From assembly GCF_001613405.1 (NCBI RefSeq), contig NZ_BDCH01000028.1, forward strand, positions 186,001 through 250,000: a stretch of 64,000 bases of DNA. The letters are read 5' to 3'. The stretch's first letter is position 1; the number at the start of each line of letters is the position of its first letter. The position numbers and the translations under genes were made by a program. The stretch is from Nocardia crassostreae. Its GTDB lineage: Bacteria; Actinomycetota; Actinomycetes; Mycobacteriales; Mycobacteriaceae. The notes below the pieces were generated by a model. That model saw only the letters and a program-made list of their open reading frames with translations. It was not told where the DNA came from and made no database searches. This document shows, in pieces, positions 51,871 through 60,626 of the stretch.

Positions 51871-52578
51871 ATGCCGTATTTGAAGCGTGATGGGGACGTG
51901 TTCGTCCTGAACCTCGGGACCGAGGGCCAGAACATCGACAGTGAGAACCGCTTCCACCCGGACTGGATCACCGAAGTCCATGCGCTACTCGACGAGGCGG
52001 AGGCTTCCGAGGGGCCCGCCGCGCTGGTGGTCACGGCCAACGGCAAGTTCTTCTCCAATGGGCTCGATACCGATTGGCTGTTCGGCAATTTCGACAAGAA
52101 CTGCTGTTACCTGGATCGGGTGCACTCGCTGTACTCGCGGCTGCTGGCCTTCTCCATGCCGACCGTCGCCGCGGTGAACGGGCATGCGTTCGGGGCGGGC
52201 GCCATGCTGGCGACCTCGTGCGACTTCCGGCTCATGCGCGCCGATCGCGGCTTCTGGTGCCTGCCCGAGGTGCATCTGGGCATGCCGTCCACGGTCGCCA
52301 TGAACGCGCTGCTGACCGAGCGGCTCACCAATCAGGTGTGCGTGGAGGCCATGACCACCGGTCGCCGCTACGCCGCCGATGACGCCATCGCCAAGGGCAT
52401 TGTGGACGGCAAGGCGGATGCCGAGGCGTTGCTCGCCGCCGCCGTCGCGCAGGCCGATGTGCTCAAGGGCAACCGCAAGCCCAACCTGCAGCAGATCAAG
52501 AAGGCGCTGCACCAGAAGGCGCTCGCGGGCCTGGCCGTGGAGACCACCCCGGAGAACCTGGGCTTCAGCCCCTCGTGA
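51871..52578 (+). CDS. enoyl-CoA hydratase/isomerase family protein
   Basis: 235 residues, shorter than typical crotonases. NGKFFSNGLDTDWLF (first oxyanion block), VNGHAFGAGAMLATSCDFRLM (second oxyanion loop) and WCLPEVHLGMPST (position of the catalytic Glu in CLPEVHLG). The C-terminal trimerisation part is short. Resembles small Delta3,2-enoyl-CoA isomerase-type members found beside PNP in nocardioforms. Followed by a strong hairpin. Confidence 0.88.
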   Translation: MPYLKRDGDVFVLNLGTEGQNIDSENRFHPDWITEVHALLDEAEASEGPAALVVTANGKFFSNGLDTDWLFGNFDKNCCYLDRVHSLYSRLLAFSMPTVAAVNGHAFGAGAMLATSCDFRLMRADRGFWCLPEVHLGMPSTVAMNALLTERLTNQVCVEAMTTGRRYAADDAIAKGIVDGKADAEALLAAAVAQADVLKGNRKPNLQQIKKALHQKALAGLAVETTPENLGFSPS

Positions 52579-52614
52579 TCGAGAACGCGAAGGCCGCCTG
52601 AGCGAGAACCCGAC

Positions 52615-52644
52615 GGGGCTCCGGGGGAACACCCCCGGAGCCCC
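52615..52644 (+). terminator. hairpin after enoyl-CoA hydratase gene
   Basis: GGGGCTCCGGGGG (52615-52627) and CCCCCGGAGCCCC (52632-52644) form a perfect 13-bp stem with an AACA loop, 37 bp after the stop. Confidence 0.8.
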
Positions 52645-52731
52645 TAATCCTTCGGTGAGAGCGCGCCATGCCGTGAGATTTCCGGCTCGCCCGCTGCGAC
52701 ACCGCGCGCTCACAATGCAAGACTGTGTGCC

Positions 52732-53952
52732 ATGCCACCATCGCGCAGCGGCGATGACCGGTCCGTGTTCACCGACGCCGATTCCGCCATCGCCGCCGCC
52801 CGCGACCGGCTGATCGCGCTCTCGCATTCGATTCACGCCGAGCCCGAACTCGCCTTCGAGGAATTCCGCAGCGTCGAGAAGACCATGGAGCCGCTGCGCG
52901 AACACGGCTTCCACATCGACAAGGGCGTCGCCGATCTGCCGACCGCCTTCACCGCCGAATACGGACACGGTGATCTTGTCGTGGGCATCTGCGCCGAATA
53001 CGACGCGCTGCCGGAAATCGGCCACGCCTGCGGGCACAACATCATCGCCGCCTCGGCGGTCGGCGCGGCGCTGGGCCTGGCCGCGGTGGCCGATGCCTGC
53101 GGTATCACGGTGAAACTGCTGGGCACGCCCGCCGAGGAGAGCGGCGGCGGCAAGGTCCTCATGCTGGAGCGCGGCGTTTTCGACGATTGCGCCATGGCCA
53201 TGATGATTCATCCGGGCCCGGAGGATATCGCCGGTGCGCATTCCCTCGCCCTGGCTGATTTGTCCGTTGTTTTTCACGGCCGTGAATCCCATGCCAGCGC
53301 CGCGCCCGAATACGGGCGAAATGCTCTGGATGCGCTCACGGTCGCTCAAGTTGCTCTAGGTTTGCTCCGTCAACATCTACTTCCTGGACAGCAACTGCAC
53401 GGTATAGTCGGGTCGGGCGGCGTGGCCCCCAATATCGTGCCCGGACACGCGGAACTGCTGTATTACCTACGAGCAGTGAACTCCGCGGACCTCGAAGATC
53501 TGATGCGACGCGCATCGGCCTGTTTCGAGGCAGGTGCCCTGGCGACCGGATGCACACATGAAATCCGGAAGCTCGCGCCGACATATACCGAGCTCACTCC
53601 CGACAGCGCACTACTGTGTGCCTATCGCGAGCAGATCATCGAACTCGGACGCGAGCCCATTGCCCCGGAACTCGAGGCGCAACGGCCGCTGGGCAGCACC
53701 GATATGGGCAATGTCACCAATGTCATTCCAGGCATTCACCCGATCATCGGGATCGATGCCGGGGGCGCGGTGACCCACCAGCCCGCGTTCGCGGCCGCGG
53801 CCGTGAACACCTCCGCCGATGTGGCTGTCATCGATGGTGCTACGGCTTTGGCCCGCACCGCGATACAACTTGCAGGCGATCAATTGCACAGGGACAGGTT
53901 GTCGGAACGAGTCAGTCAACGGCAGTTTCAGCGACAGGAGGACATTCGGTGA
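52732..53952 (+). CDS. M20-family amidohydrolase (AmiB1-like)
   Basis: 406 residues. M20 peptidase/amidohydrolase fold: HACGHNIIAA (metal His), AEESGGGK (catalytic Glu-Glu), MMIHPG, SHASAAPEYGRNALDAL (dimerisation lid) and TDMGNVTNVIPGIHP. The gene is the equivalent of amiB1 (Rv3306c) by position. Cleaves N-acyl amino acids or amides; substrate unknown. Starts at ATG 52732. The stop overlaps the next gene's GTG by 4 bp. Confidence 0.88.
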   Translation: MPPSRSGDDRSVFTDADSAIAAARDRLIALSHSIHAEPELAFEEFRSVEKTMEPLREHGFHIDKGVADLPTAFTAEYGHGDLVVGICAEYDALPEIGHACGHNIIAASAVGAALGLAAVADACGITVKLLGTPAEESGGGKVLMLERGVFDDCAMAMMIHPGPEDIAGAHSLALADLSVVFHGRESHASAAPEYGRNALDALTVAQVALGLLRQHLLPGQQLHGIVGSGGVAPNIVPGHAELLYYLRAVNSADLEDLMRRASACFEAGALATGCTHEIRKLAPTYTELTPDSALLCAYREQIIELGREPIAPELEAQRPLGSTDMGNVTNVIPGIHPIIGIDAGGAVTHQPAFAAAAVNTSADVAVIDGATALARTAIQLAGDQLHRDRLSERVSQRQFQRQEDIR

Positions 53953-55262
53953 GCACAACCGGCCGGTCCGCGGCGCGAGCTACGGGTCACACGGCGGCGG
54001 GCGCCTGCGTGGCGCCCGCGGCCGCGAGCGGCGTGAACGGCAGCTCGGTGGGGGTCGATATGGGCTTTGAAATGGGCACGGTGGGTGTTGACATGGATAT
54101 GGTGAGCGGTCGAGACGTGGTGGACGCGTGGCTGGACGAGCATGCCGACGACCTGGTGTCCTGGCGGCGGCACATCCACGCCAATCCGGAACTGTCCCGC
54201 ACCGAGTTCGGTACCACCGAGTTCGTGGAATCCTGGCTGATCAAGGCTGGTCTGGAGCCGCGCAAACTACCGAGCGGCACCGGGCTCATCTGCGATATCG
54301 GCCCCTCCGACGGCCCGCGCATCGGCCTGCGCGCGGATATGGACGCGCTGCCGCTGCAGGAGTACACCGGCCTGCCCTTCGCCTCGACCGTGCCGGGCGT
54401 GTCGCACGCCTGCGGGCATGATGCGCACACCACCATCCTGCTCGGTACCGCGCTCGCCCTCGCCGAGGTCCCGGACCTGCCGGTCGGTGTTCGCCTGGTC
54501 TTCCAGCACGCCGAGGAGGTCATGCCCGGCGGCGCCATCGACATGGTCGCCGCGGGCGCCATGGAAGACGTGTCCCGCATGTTCGCGCTGCACTGCGATC
54601 CCAGACTCGAGGTCGGCCGCGTCGGCATCAGAGTCGGCGCCATCACCTCCGCCGCCGATACCGTCGAACTCGTGCTGGACTCCCCGGGCGGGCACACCTC
54701 GCGCCCGCATCTGACCAGTGATCTGGTGTACGCCATCGGCACCGTCATCACCGGCCTGCCCGGCCTGCTGAGCCGCCGGATCGATCCGCGCACCAGCACC
54801 GTCATGGTGTGGGGCGCGGTGTCGGCGGGCAAGGCGCCCAATGCCATTCCGCAGACCGGCATGCTCACCGGTACCGTCCGCACCGGCGATCACGCCACCT
54901 GGTCGCTGCTCGAGCCCATGGTCCGCGAGATCGTGGAGGGCCTGCTCGCCCCGACCGGCGTGCGCTACCAGCTCAACTACAAGCGCGGCGTGCCGCCGGT
55001 GGTGAACGACGAACTGGCCGTGCGCATGTTCGAGGACGCCATTCGCGAAATCGGACCCGACGCCCTCGCCGACACCCAGCAATCCGGTGGCGGCGAAGAC
55101 TTCTCCTGGTATCTGGAAGAGGTCCCCGGCGCCATGGCCCGCCTCGGCGTCTGGTCCGGCAAGGGCGAGCAACTCGACCTGCACCAGCCGACCTTCGACA
55201 TCGACGAGCGCGCCCTCGCCGTCGGCGTGCAGATCATGACGAGCATCGTGCTCAACGCCTAG
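53949..55262 (+). CDS. M20-family amidohydrolase (AmiA1-like)
   Basis: 437 residues from a GTG at 53949 (ACAGGAGGACATTCG upstream), overlapping the upstream stop by 4 bp. Residues 1-50 form a low-complexity N-terminal extension (GSSVGVDMGFEMGTVGVDMDMV). Catalytic blocks: HACGHDAHTTILLG, FQHAEEVMPGG, ALHCDPRLEVG, DSPGGHTSRPH and SGGGEDFSWYLEEVPG (metal Glu/Asp). Second of a tandem pair with the upstream amidohydrolase, same order as Rv3306c-Rv3305c. A shorter start at 54070 or later is possible. Confidence 0.9.
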   Translation: MSTTGRSAARATGHTAAGACVAPAAASGVNGSSVGVDMGFEMGTVGVDMDMVSGRDVVDAWLDEHADDLVSWRRHIHANPELSRTEFGTTEFVESWLIKAGLEPRKLPSGTGLICDIGPSDGPRIGLRADMDALPLQEYTGLPFASTVPGVSHACGHDAHTTILLGTALALAEVPDLPVGVRLVFQHAEEVMPGGAIDMVAAGAMEDVSRMFALHCDPRLEVGRVGIRVGAITSAADTVELVLDSPGGHTSRPHLTSDLVYAIGTVITGLPGLLSRRIDPRTSTVMVWGAVSAGKAPNAIPQTGMLTGTVRTGDHATWSLLEPMVREIVEGLLAPTGVRYQLNYKRGVPPVVNDELAVRMFEDAIREIGPDALADTQQSGGGEDFSWYLEEVPGAMARLGVWSGKGEQLDLHQPTFDIDERALAVGVQIMTSIVLNA

Positions 55263-55272
55263 CGAGCAGTGA

Positions 55273-55308
55273 AAAGGCGGGCCGCACCCTGTGGTGCGGC
55301 CCGCCTTT
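55273..55308. terminator. bidirectional hairpin between amidohydrolase and cyclotransferase genes
   Basis: AAAGGCGGGCCGCACC (55273-55288) and GGTGCGGCCCGCCTTT (55293-55308) form a perfect 16-bp stem with a CTGT loop, ending in TTT on the plus strand. Serves both convergent genes. Confidence 0.9.
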
Positions 55309-55318
55309 CGTTCGTCTG

Positions 55319-55798
55319 TCAGAGGCCGAAGGTTCCGGGGCCCACGTTCTTGCTGTTGCGGGTGCGTAGCGCGTGGACGTAGTCGCTTGGCGCACCGGCC
55401 TTTTCGGCGGCGTCGGCGATCACTCCGAGGTAGCGGGCCGAGGGCAGGCCGCCCTCGTAGGCGTCGAGCACGTAGAGCCAGGCGAGCACCGGCTCGGTGG
55501 CCGGGCCCTGATTGGGCGTCACGCGCAGCCGGATCTTCTTGTGGATGCCGAAGTCCGAACCTTCCCAGCGGTCCAGGCTGACCTCGTCATTGTCGGGCAC
55601 GTCGTACAGGACGACGAACACGCGTGAGCCAGGCTCCTCGACCACCGTGGCGAGCGGTCCCTCCCAGCCGATGTCGTCTCCGGCGAAGGTCAGACGCCAA
55701 CCTTCCAGCCAGCCGGTTCCGTACACGGGGGAGTGCGGACAGCGCTTGAGCATCTGCTCGGGATCCATGTTGGACCCGTAGGCGGCGTAAATCGGCAC
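55319..55798 (-). CDS. gamma-glutamylcyclotransferase-fold protein (Rv3304-like)
   Basis: 159 residues. The start IYAAYGSNMDPEQMLKRCPHSP is the GGCT-fold entry motif (YGSNM with the following Arg/Cys region), with GWRLTFAG and VVLYDVPDNDEVSLDRWEG further on. The catalytic Glu lies in the VSLDRWEGSD region. Same place as Rv3304 between amiA1 and lpdA. The substrate (gamma-glutamylamine or other) is not fixed by sequence. Confidence 0.86.
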   Translation of the reverse strand: MPIYAAYGSNMDPEQMLKRCPHSPVYGTGWLEGWRLTFAGDDIGWEGPLATVVEEPGSRVFVVLYDVPDNDEVSLDRWEGSDFGIHKKIRLRVTPNQGPATEPVLAWLYVLDAYEGGLPSARYLGVIADAAEKAGAPSDYVHALRTRNSKNVGPGTFGL

Positions 55799-56032
55799 TG
55801 TAAGAGCCTATCGAACAATCCCGGACAACCATCCCTGAACCCGATCTCCGGGCGGTTCGCACCGTCTCATTGGTCCGGAGTGCCGGATTCGGTGTGACCC
55901 GAGGCTCACTCGCGAAGGACGAGAATTGTGACGAAGCAGGCTACGCATGCGGTCGTAGCTGCACGGACGCCGCCCGATAACGTAATAGCGGGCACCGGAG
56001 ATCCCGGGTGTCCAGGCAGAAGCGGAGGGACA

Positions 56033-57436
56033 ATGACCCGCATTGCGATCATCGGTGGCGGCCCCGCCGGATACGAGGCGGCGCTGGTTGCGGCGCAGCA
56101 CGGCGCACCGGTCACGCTGATCGACAGTGACGGCATCGGCGGCGCGTGCGTGCTGTGGGATTGCGTGCCGTCGAAGACATTCATCGCCTCCACGGGCGTG
56201 CGTACGGATCTGCGGCGAGCCCGGGACCTGGGCATCACCGTGCATCCGTCCCAGGCGCAGGTGCGCCTGGCCGAGGTGAACTCGCGTGTGAAGGCGCTCG
56301 CGCAGGCGCAGTCCTCGGATATCAAGGTGAAGCTGCAGCAGGCGGGCGTCGAGGTGCTGGCCGGGTACGGCGAGCTCATCGACCAGGCGCCCGGTTTGGC
56401 CACGCACCTGGTGAAGGCGACGCTCGCCGACGGACAGCAGCGGTTGATCGAGGCCGAGGTGGTGCTCATCGCCACCGGCGCCAGCCCGCGCGTGCTGCCC
56501 GGCGCGGAGCCGGACGGCGATCGCATTCTCAACTGGCGTCAGCTCTACGACCTCAAGGAACTGCCCGAGACCCTGGTGGTGGTCGGTTCCGGTGTGACCG
56601 GCGCCGAATTCGTCTCCGCCTATACCGAGATGGGCGTGAAGGTGAAGCTCGTCTCGAGCCGCGATCGCGTGCTGCCGGGCGAGGACGCCGACGCCGCGCT
56701 GGTGCTCGAGGAAGCCCTCGCCGAACGCGGCGTGGAACTGGTCAAGCACGCGCGCGCCGATGCGGTGGAGCGCACCGCCGACGGCATCGTGGTGAAGCTG
56801 TCCGACGGCCGCAACGTGACGGGCACGCATGCGCTCATGACCGTGGGCTCGATTCCCAATACCGACAAGCTGGGCCTGGAGCGGCTGGGCATCGAACTCG
56901 ACAAGGGCGGCTACCTGCGCGTGGACCGCGTCTCGCGCACCACCGCGCCCGGCGTCTACGCGGCGGGCGACTGCACCGGACTGCTGCCGCTGGCCTCCGT
57001 GGCCGCCATGCAGGGCCGCATCGCCATGTATCACGCGCTGGGCCAGGGCGTGCAGCCGATTCGCCTGAAAACCGTTGCCTCCGCCGTGTTCACGCGCCCG
57101 GAGATCGCGACCGTCGGCGTCAGCCAGACCGCCATCGACAATGGCGAGGTCCCGGCGCGCACGGTCATGCTGCCGCTGAACACCAATCCGCGGGCCAAGA
57201 TGTCGGGCCTGCGCCGCGGCTTCGTGAAGATCTTCTGCCGTCCCGCCACCGGCGTGGTGGTCGGCGGAGTCGTGGTGGCGCCCATCGCCTCCGAGCTGAT
57301 CCTGCCCATCGCCCTTGCGGTGCAGAACAATCTGACCGTGAACGATCTGGCGCAGACCTTCTCGGTGTATCCGTCGCTCACCGGATCGGTCACCGAGGCG
57401 GCCCGTCAGCTCATGCGTCACGACGATCTCGACTGA
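56033..57436 (+). CDS. lpdA: flavoprotein disulfide reductase/NAD(P)H quinone reductase (LpdA-like)
   Basis: 467 residues from the ATG at 56033 (GGAGGGACA upstream). FAD site IAIIGGGPAGYEAAL; disulfide region GGACVLWDCVPSKTF; NAD(P) motif VVVGSGVTGAEFVSAYTE; second FAD motif VYAAGDCTGLLPLASVAAMQGR; dimer domain FTRPEIATVGVS ... EAARQLMRHDDLD. The C-terminal His-Glu dyad of lipoamide dehydrogenase is absent, as in M. tuberculosis LpdA. Unlike recalled Rv3303c, which reads GGAAVLDDC, a CxxxxC pair is retained here. Likely an NAD(P)H-dependent reductase. Confidence 0.92.
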   Translation: MTRIAIIGGGPAGYEAALVAAQHGAPVTLIDSDGIGGACVLWDCVPSKTFIASTGVRTDLRRARDLGITVHPSQAQVRLAEVNSRVKALAQAQSSDIKVKLQQAGVEVLAGYGELIDQAPGLATHLVKATLADGQQRLIEAEVVLIATGASPRVLPGAEPDGDRILNWRQLYDLKELPETLVVVGSGVTGAEFVSAYTEMGVKVKLVSSRDRVLPGEDADAALVLEEALAERGVELVKHARADAVERTADGIVVKLSDGRNVTGTHALMTVGSIPNTDKLGLERLGIELDKGGYLRVDRVSRTTAPGVYAAGDCTGLLPLASVAAMQGRIAMYHALGQGVQPIRLKTVASAVFTRPEIATVGVSQTAIDNGEVPARTVMLPLNTNPRAKMSGLRRGFVKIFCRPATGVVVGGVVVAPIASELILPIALAVQNNLTVNDLAQTFSVYPSLTGSVTEAARQLMRHDDLD

Positions 57437-57478
57437 TAGCCATACCGTTTGACGTGATGTGATCCGGCTCGTCTTGCT

Positions 57479-57499
57479 GGTTCGCGAACCGTGTGGTTC
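57479..57499. promoter_or_regulatory. nested palindromes upstream of proline-rich protein gene
   Basis: GGTTCGCGAACC (57479-57490) is a perfect 12-bp palindrome, and its right half GAACC repeats in inverse as GAACC-GTGT-GGTTC (57486-57499). About 130-150 bp before the next start. Candidate binding site; no regulator known. Confidence 0.4.
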
Positions 57500-57631
57500 A
57501 CTTCGGCGCGGAAGCGATCGGTCGGGCGATCGCGAGTGACGTAGCGGGGGAGTCGATTCCGGTCCCTCGAGACCCCTCGCTCGCCTACAGTTCGATCGTG
57601 CCTGATGAGGGACGAAGGAATTGAGCGAAAA

Positions 57632-58720
57632 GTGAAGCACCGCAAGCCGAGTCGGGCCAAGGCGAGTACCTCCCTGCCGCTGGCCACCGCGGTCGTCGCG
57701 GTGAGCCTGCTGGCGACCCCCGCGAACGCCGCTCCCGCGGATCCGGGCGCCGTGCCGGCTGCTCCCGAACAGCAGCCCGGTGCCACCGACGACAATCCCG
57801 CCCCGGAACAAGCCGGTTCCACCAACGGGGGCAAGCCGGAGCAGGTCAAGCCGCAGCCGAGCCAGCCCGGCGTCACCACCCCGGGCTCGCCCAAGCCGGA
57901 GACCACCCAGCCCGCCGGTGAGGATCCCGCCAACCCGGAAGAGGAGCAGGTGCAGCCGGCCGGTGTCGGACCGGACGCCAAGCCTTCGCAGCCGGGCGTG
58001 AGCGTGCCGCGCGTCGCGCCGCTGCCGGTGCCGGGCCAGACCGTGCCGGGGCAGACCACCCCGGGCGAGGCGGTGCCCGCGGTCGAGACCGAGAACAAGC
58101 CGCAGCAGCCGGGCACCACCCAGCCGAGCGTGCCGAAGCCGGAAGCCACCACGCCGGGCACCACGGTCGACGAGACCCAGCCCGAGCAGCCGGACACCAC
58201 GGTCAACACGCTCACCGGCGGCGAGCCCGTCGAGACCCAGCCGCGTTGGCAGGCCCCGGCCATCGAGACCGCGTCCGCCGCGCCCGTGGTCGAGATGACC
58301 GGCCCGCACACCGAGATCGGCGCCAGCCTCGACGGCGGCACCCTGCTGCCCGGCGTCGCGGCCAACACCCACCACTTCAGCAATCTGGACGGCTACGTCG
58401 GCACCATCGGCTACTCGACGCCGGGCGGTATCGGCGAAGCCGGTATGGCGCTGGACTTCACCACGATCAATCAGATCAGGGTGACCGCCTACACCCGCGT
58501 CGGCGAGGGCGGCGACAGCCAGCTGGAGTTCGTGCTGGACACCGCCGTGGTGAACGCGGTCAAGGCGGACACCGAGAACTTCATTCGCCTGCTCCCGGGC
58601 GGCGCCACCATCCTGGAGGCGGCCGCGCAGATTGGTAGGCTTCCGGCGGGCGAACACCCCGTGCAGTCGACCGACCTGGGCGGCGTGACCACGCAGGTGG
58701 GCGGTTCGGTCCAGTACTGA
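57632..58720 (+). CDS. secreted Pro/Thr-rich protein with C-terminal domain
   Basis: 362 residues from a GTG at 57632; an ATG at 57605 would add nine. Signal peptide: basic KHRKPSRAKASTS then LPLATAVVAVSLLATPANA (cleavage about residue 35). Residues about 36-210 are a low-complexity Pro/Gln/Glu/Thr stretch with repeated QPG, KPE and TTPG words. Residues about 210-360 are a folded-looking domain with HTEIGASLDGGTLLPGVAAN, GIGYSTPG-like loops and IRVTAYTRVGEGGDSQLEF. The layout fits a wall-spanning stalk with an outer domain. Terminator hairpin at 58764-58793. Confidence 0.78.
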   Translation: MKHRKPSRAKASTSLPLATAVVAVSLLATPANAAPADPGAVPAAPEQQPGATDDNPAPEQAGSTNGGKPEQVKPQPSQPGVTTPGSPKPETTQPAGEDPANPEEEQVQPAGVGPDAKPSQPGVSVPRVAPLPVPGQTVPGQTTPGEAVPAVETENKPQQPGTTQPSVPKPEATTPGTTVDETQPEQPDTTVNTLTGGEPVETQPRWQAPAIETASAAPVVEMTGPHTEIGASLDGGTLLPGVAANTHHFSNLDGYVGTIGYSTPGGIGEAGMALDFTTINQIRVTAYTRVGEGGDSQLEFVLDTAVVNAVKADTENFIRLLPGGATILEAAAQIGRLPAGEHPVQSTDLGGVTTQVGGSVQY

Positions 58721-58763
58721 CGAGCACGGCCCGAATTCGGTGCCGGCACGAGTTGAGTCGTGG

Positions 58764-58793
58764 CGTGGGGCGGTCGTCAGCGACCGCCCCACG
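58764..58793 (+). terminator. hairpin after Pro/Thr-rich secreted protein gene
   Basis: CGTGGGGCGGTCG (58764-58776) and CGACCGCCCCACG (58781-58793) form a perfect 13-bp stem with a TCAG loop, 43 bp after the stop and 24 bp before the next gene. Confidence 0.8.
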
Positions 58794-58816
58794 AGTGTGT
58801 GGCGAAAGGACGGGTG

Positions 58817-60493
58817 ATGGTTTCCGGAAAGGACGATCCCGCGCGCCCGGATCCAGAATCCACGTCGGTGCCCGCCGAGGGACAACCGGCCGGGCAGCCG
58901 GAATCGGAATTCGGCCCGCCGGTGCAGGCCGGTCCTCCAACCGGCGATTTCGGCCCGCCGCTCGCCCCGTCCGCCCCGGCGGCCGCTCCGCCCGACTCGG
59001 AGTTCGGCCCGTCCCTCAACGATTTCGGGCCCACCCCCGACACCGGGTCCGGCTGGTCGCCCGCACCGCCCGCGAGTCCCGACCTGGCCTGGCGGCCCGC
59101 GGACGCGGGCCCGCCGAGCGGGCAGTACCGGGCGTCCGAATCGTGGACTCCGCCCACAACCGGCCAGTTCCCGGTCCAGCACGGAACGCCACTCGAACCG
59201 AACGCCGGTAGCGGCGGAACGCCTTCGGCCCCAGCGCCTTCCACATCGGCCGCGGCGAGCGGCTCCGGATACGCCCCGGGGCCGGGCGTTTTCGGCGACG
59301 CCGACCAGACCAGGGTCGTCGGCGGGACGGCCGCGACGGGTGCGTCCGGATATGCCGCGGGGCCGGGCGTTTTCGATGATGCCGACGAAGCGGCGCGGGT
59401 CGGTGGGGCCGGAGCCGCAAGCGGGTCCGGGTATTCGGCGGGGCCGGGAGTTTTCGGCAATCCGGCGCAGACGACCGGCGTGACCGGGGCAGGTCCGGGA
59501 GCGTCCGGATATGCACCCGGGCCCGGTGTTTTCGGCGATGCCGAGGAGACGACCCGCTACGCCCCGACCGGCGGTGGGTCCGGGTATGCGCCGGGCGCAG
59601 GCGTTTTCGGGGATCCCGACCAGACGACCCGCTACGCCGGAACGGGTGGCGCGGCTGTATCGCCCGCTGCGCCGTCGAGCGCCGCGTCGCCGACTCCGGC
59701 CCGGAATGCGCCCGCTGACCCGTCAGCGTCGCAATCAGCCGCGAAAAACGCACCGTCCGGTACGAAGGCCGGGCCCGAGGCGGGCGGCAATGGGGCGCCT
59801 GCCTCCTGGTGGCGCACCACCGAGGAGGGATTCCCGCCCACTCCGCCGCCGGAACCCGTCACGACCCGAGGGGAATCGCTGTCGTGGGCGGATGATCCGA
59901 TCGCCAAGCGGCTTGCGCCGAAATCCGTTCCGCCGGAACGGGAATAGTCGGACGGGCCACCGTGGGGCCGGATCGCCCTCGGCGGGGCGGCCGTCGTGGC
60001 CGGGCTGGCCATCCTCGGCGCGGTGATCGTGGCCGTCACCCGCGGCGGCGGGGACGACGAGCAGACGCCCGCGGTGGCGACCACCACCGGCAAGTCCGTG
60101 ACCACCACCGCGCCCACGGCCGCCGCGCTGAGCTGCCCGACCAAGCGCGAGGGCAATCTGACCATCGGCAATGGCGAGGGCAGCACCGGCAGTGGCGCCG
60201 ACGCCATTCTCGGATTCCAGCACGCTTTCTATGCCGACCGCAGCGGTGAGAAGGCGCGCACCTTCGTCGCGCCCGACGCCGCCAATGTGTCCCCGGCCGA
60301 GGTCATCCAGCAGGCCATCAACGACGTGATCCCGGTGGGCACCACCTACTGCCTGCGGATCGTCGAGGTCGCACCGGCCATCTACGACGCCGACCTCACC
60401 GAGCACCGGCCCGACTGCACCACGACCGTCTACCGCCAGCACATCACCACCGTGAACCGCGACGGCAAGAACCTGATCTTCGCCATCGACTAG
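58817..60493 (+). pseudogene. Gly/Pro-rich repeat membrane protein with internal amber codon
   Basis: One continuous frame from the ATG at 58817 to the TAG at 60491, broken only by a TAG at 59945-59947. Before the stop: about 150 residues of Pro/Ser-rich cytoplasmic sequence, then five 25-27-residue repeats (59261-59650), then a polar stretch ending LAPKSVPPERE. After the stop: SDGPPWGR, a membrane helix IALGGAAVVAGLAILGAVIVAV, a Thr-rich linker and a roughly 110-residue extracytoplasmic domain with three cysteines (LSCPTK, TTYCLR, RPDCTT). Together this is a normal single-pass protein with a long cytoplasmic part. The truncated product would lose membrane anchor and sensor domain. Confidence 0.72.
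59261..59650 (+). repeat. five tandem protein repeats, consensus SGYAPGPGVFGDADQTTR
   Basis: Copies begin at 59261, 59342, 59423, 59501 and 59576 (spacing 81, 81, 78, 75 nt). Each carries SGY(A/S)(P/A)G(P/A)GVF followed by an acidic DxxxT stretch. The conserved core is about 12 residues and the linker varies. They lie in the part of the protein upstream of the membrane helix. Confidence 0.85.
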
Positions 60494-60510
60494 CCCCGGC
60501 CAGCGGGTTC

Positions 60511-60530
60511 GGGCGCGCCCCCACGCGCCC
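60511..60530 (+). terminator. short GC hairpin
   Basis: GGGCGCG (60511-60517) and CGCGCCC (60524-60530) form a 7-bp stem with a 6-nt loop, 18 bp after the repeat-protein stop. Confidence 0.5.
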
Positions 60531-60540
60531 GGCCTGTCTC

Positions 60541-60568
60541 AGAATATGAGAATGGAATTTCATATTCT
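60541..60568. promoter_or_regulatory. AGAATATGA-10nt-TCATATTCT inverted repeat upstream of aminotransferase
   Basis: Perfect 9-bp arms, AT-rich in an otherwise GC-rich window, ending 58 bp before the ATG of the aminotransferase at 60627. Likely operator or promoter element. The binding regulator is not in the window. Confidence 0.6.
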
Positions 60569-60626
60569 GGTCTGGTTGTGACAGGCTGGTTCGCGCATAC
60601 CCCGGCGTTCCCTCGGAGGTGTTTGG

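Noticed and set aside
59261..59650. Regular repeats considered as a CRISPR array
   Set aside because: Repeats are in-frame protein repeats of 75-81 nt with imperfect identity, no conserved 25-40 nt direct repeat, and no cas genes nearby.
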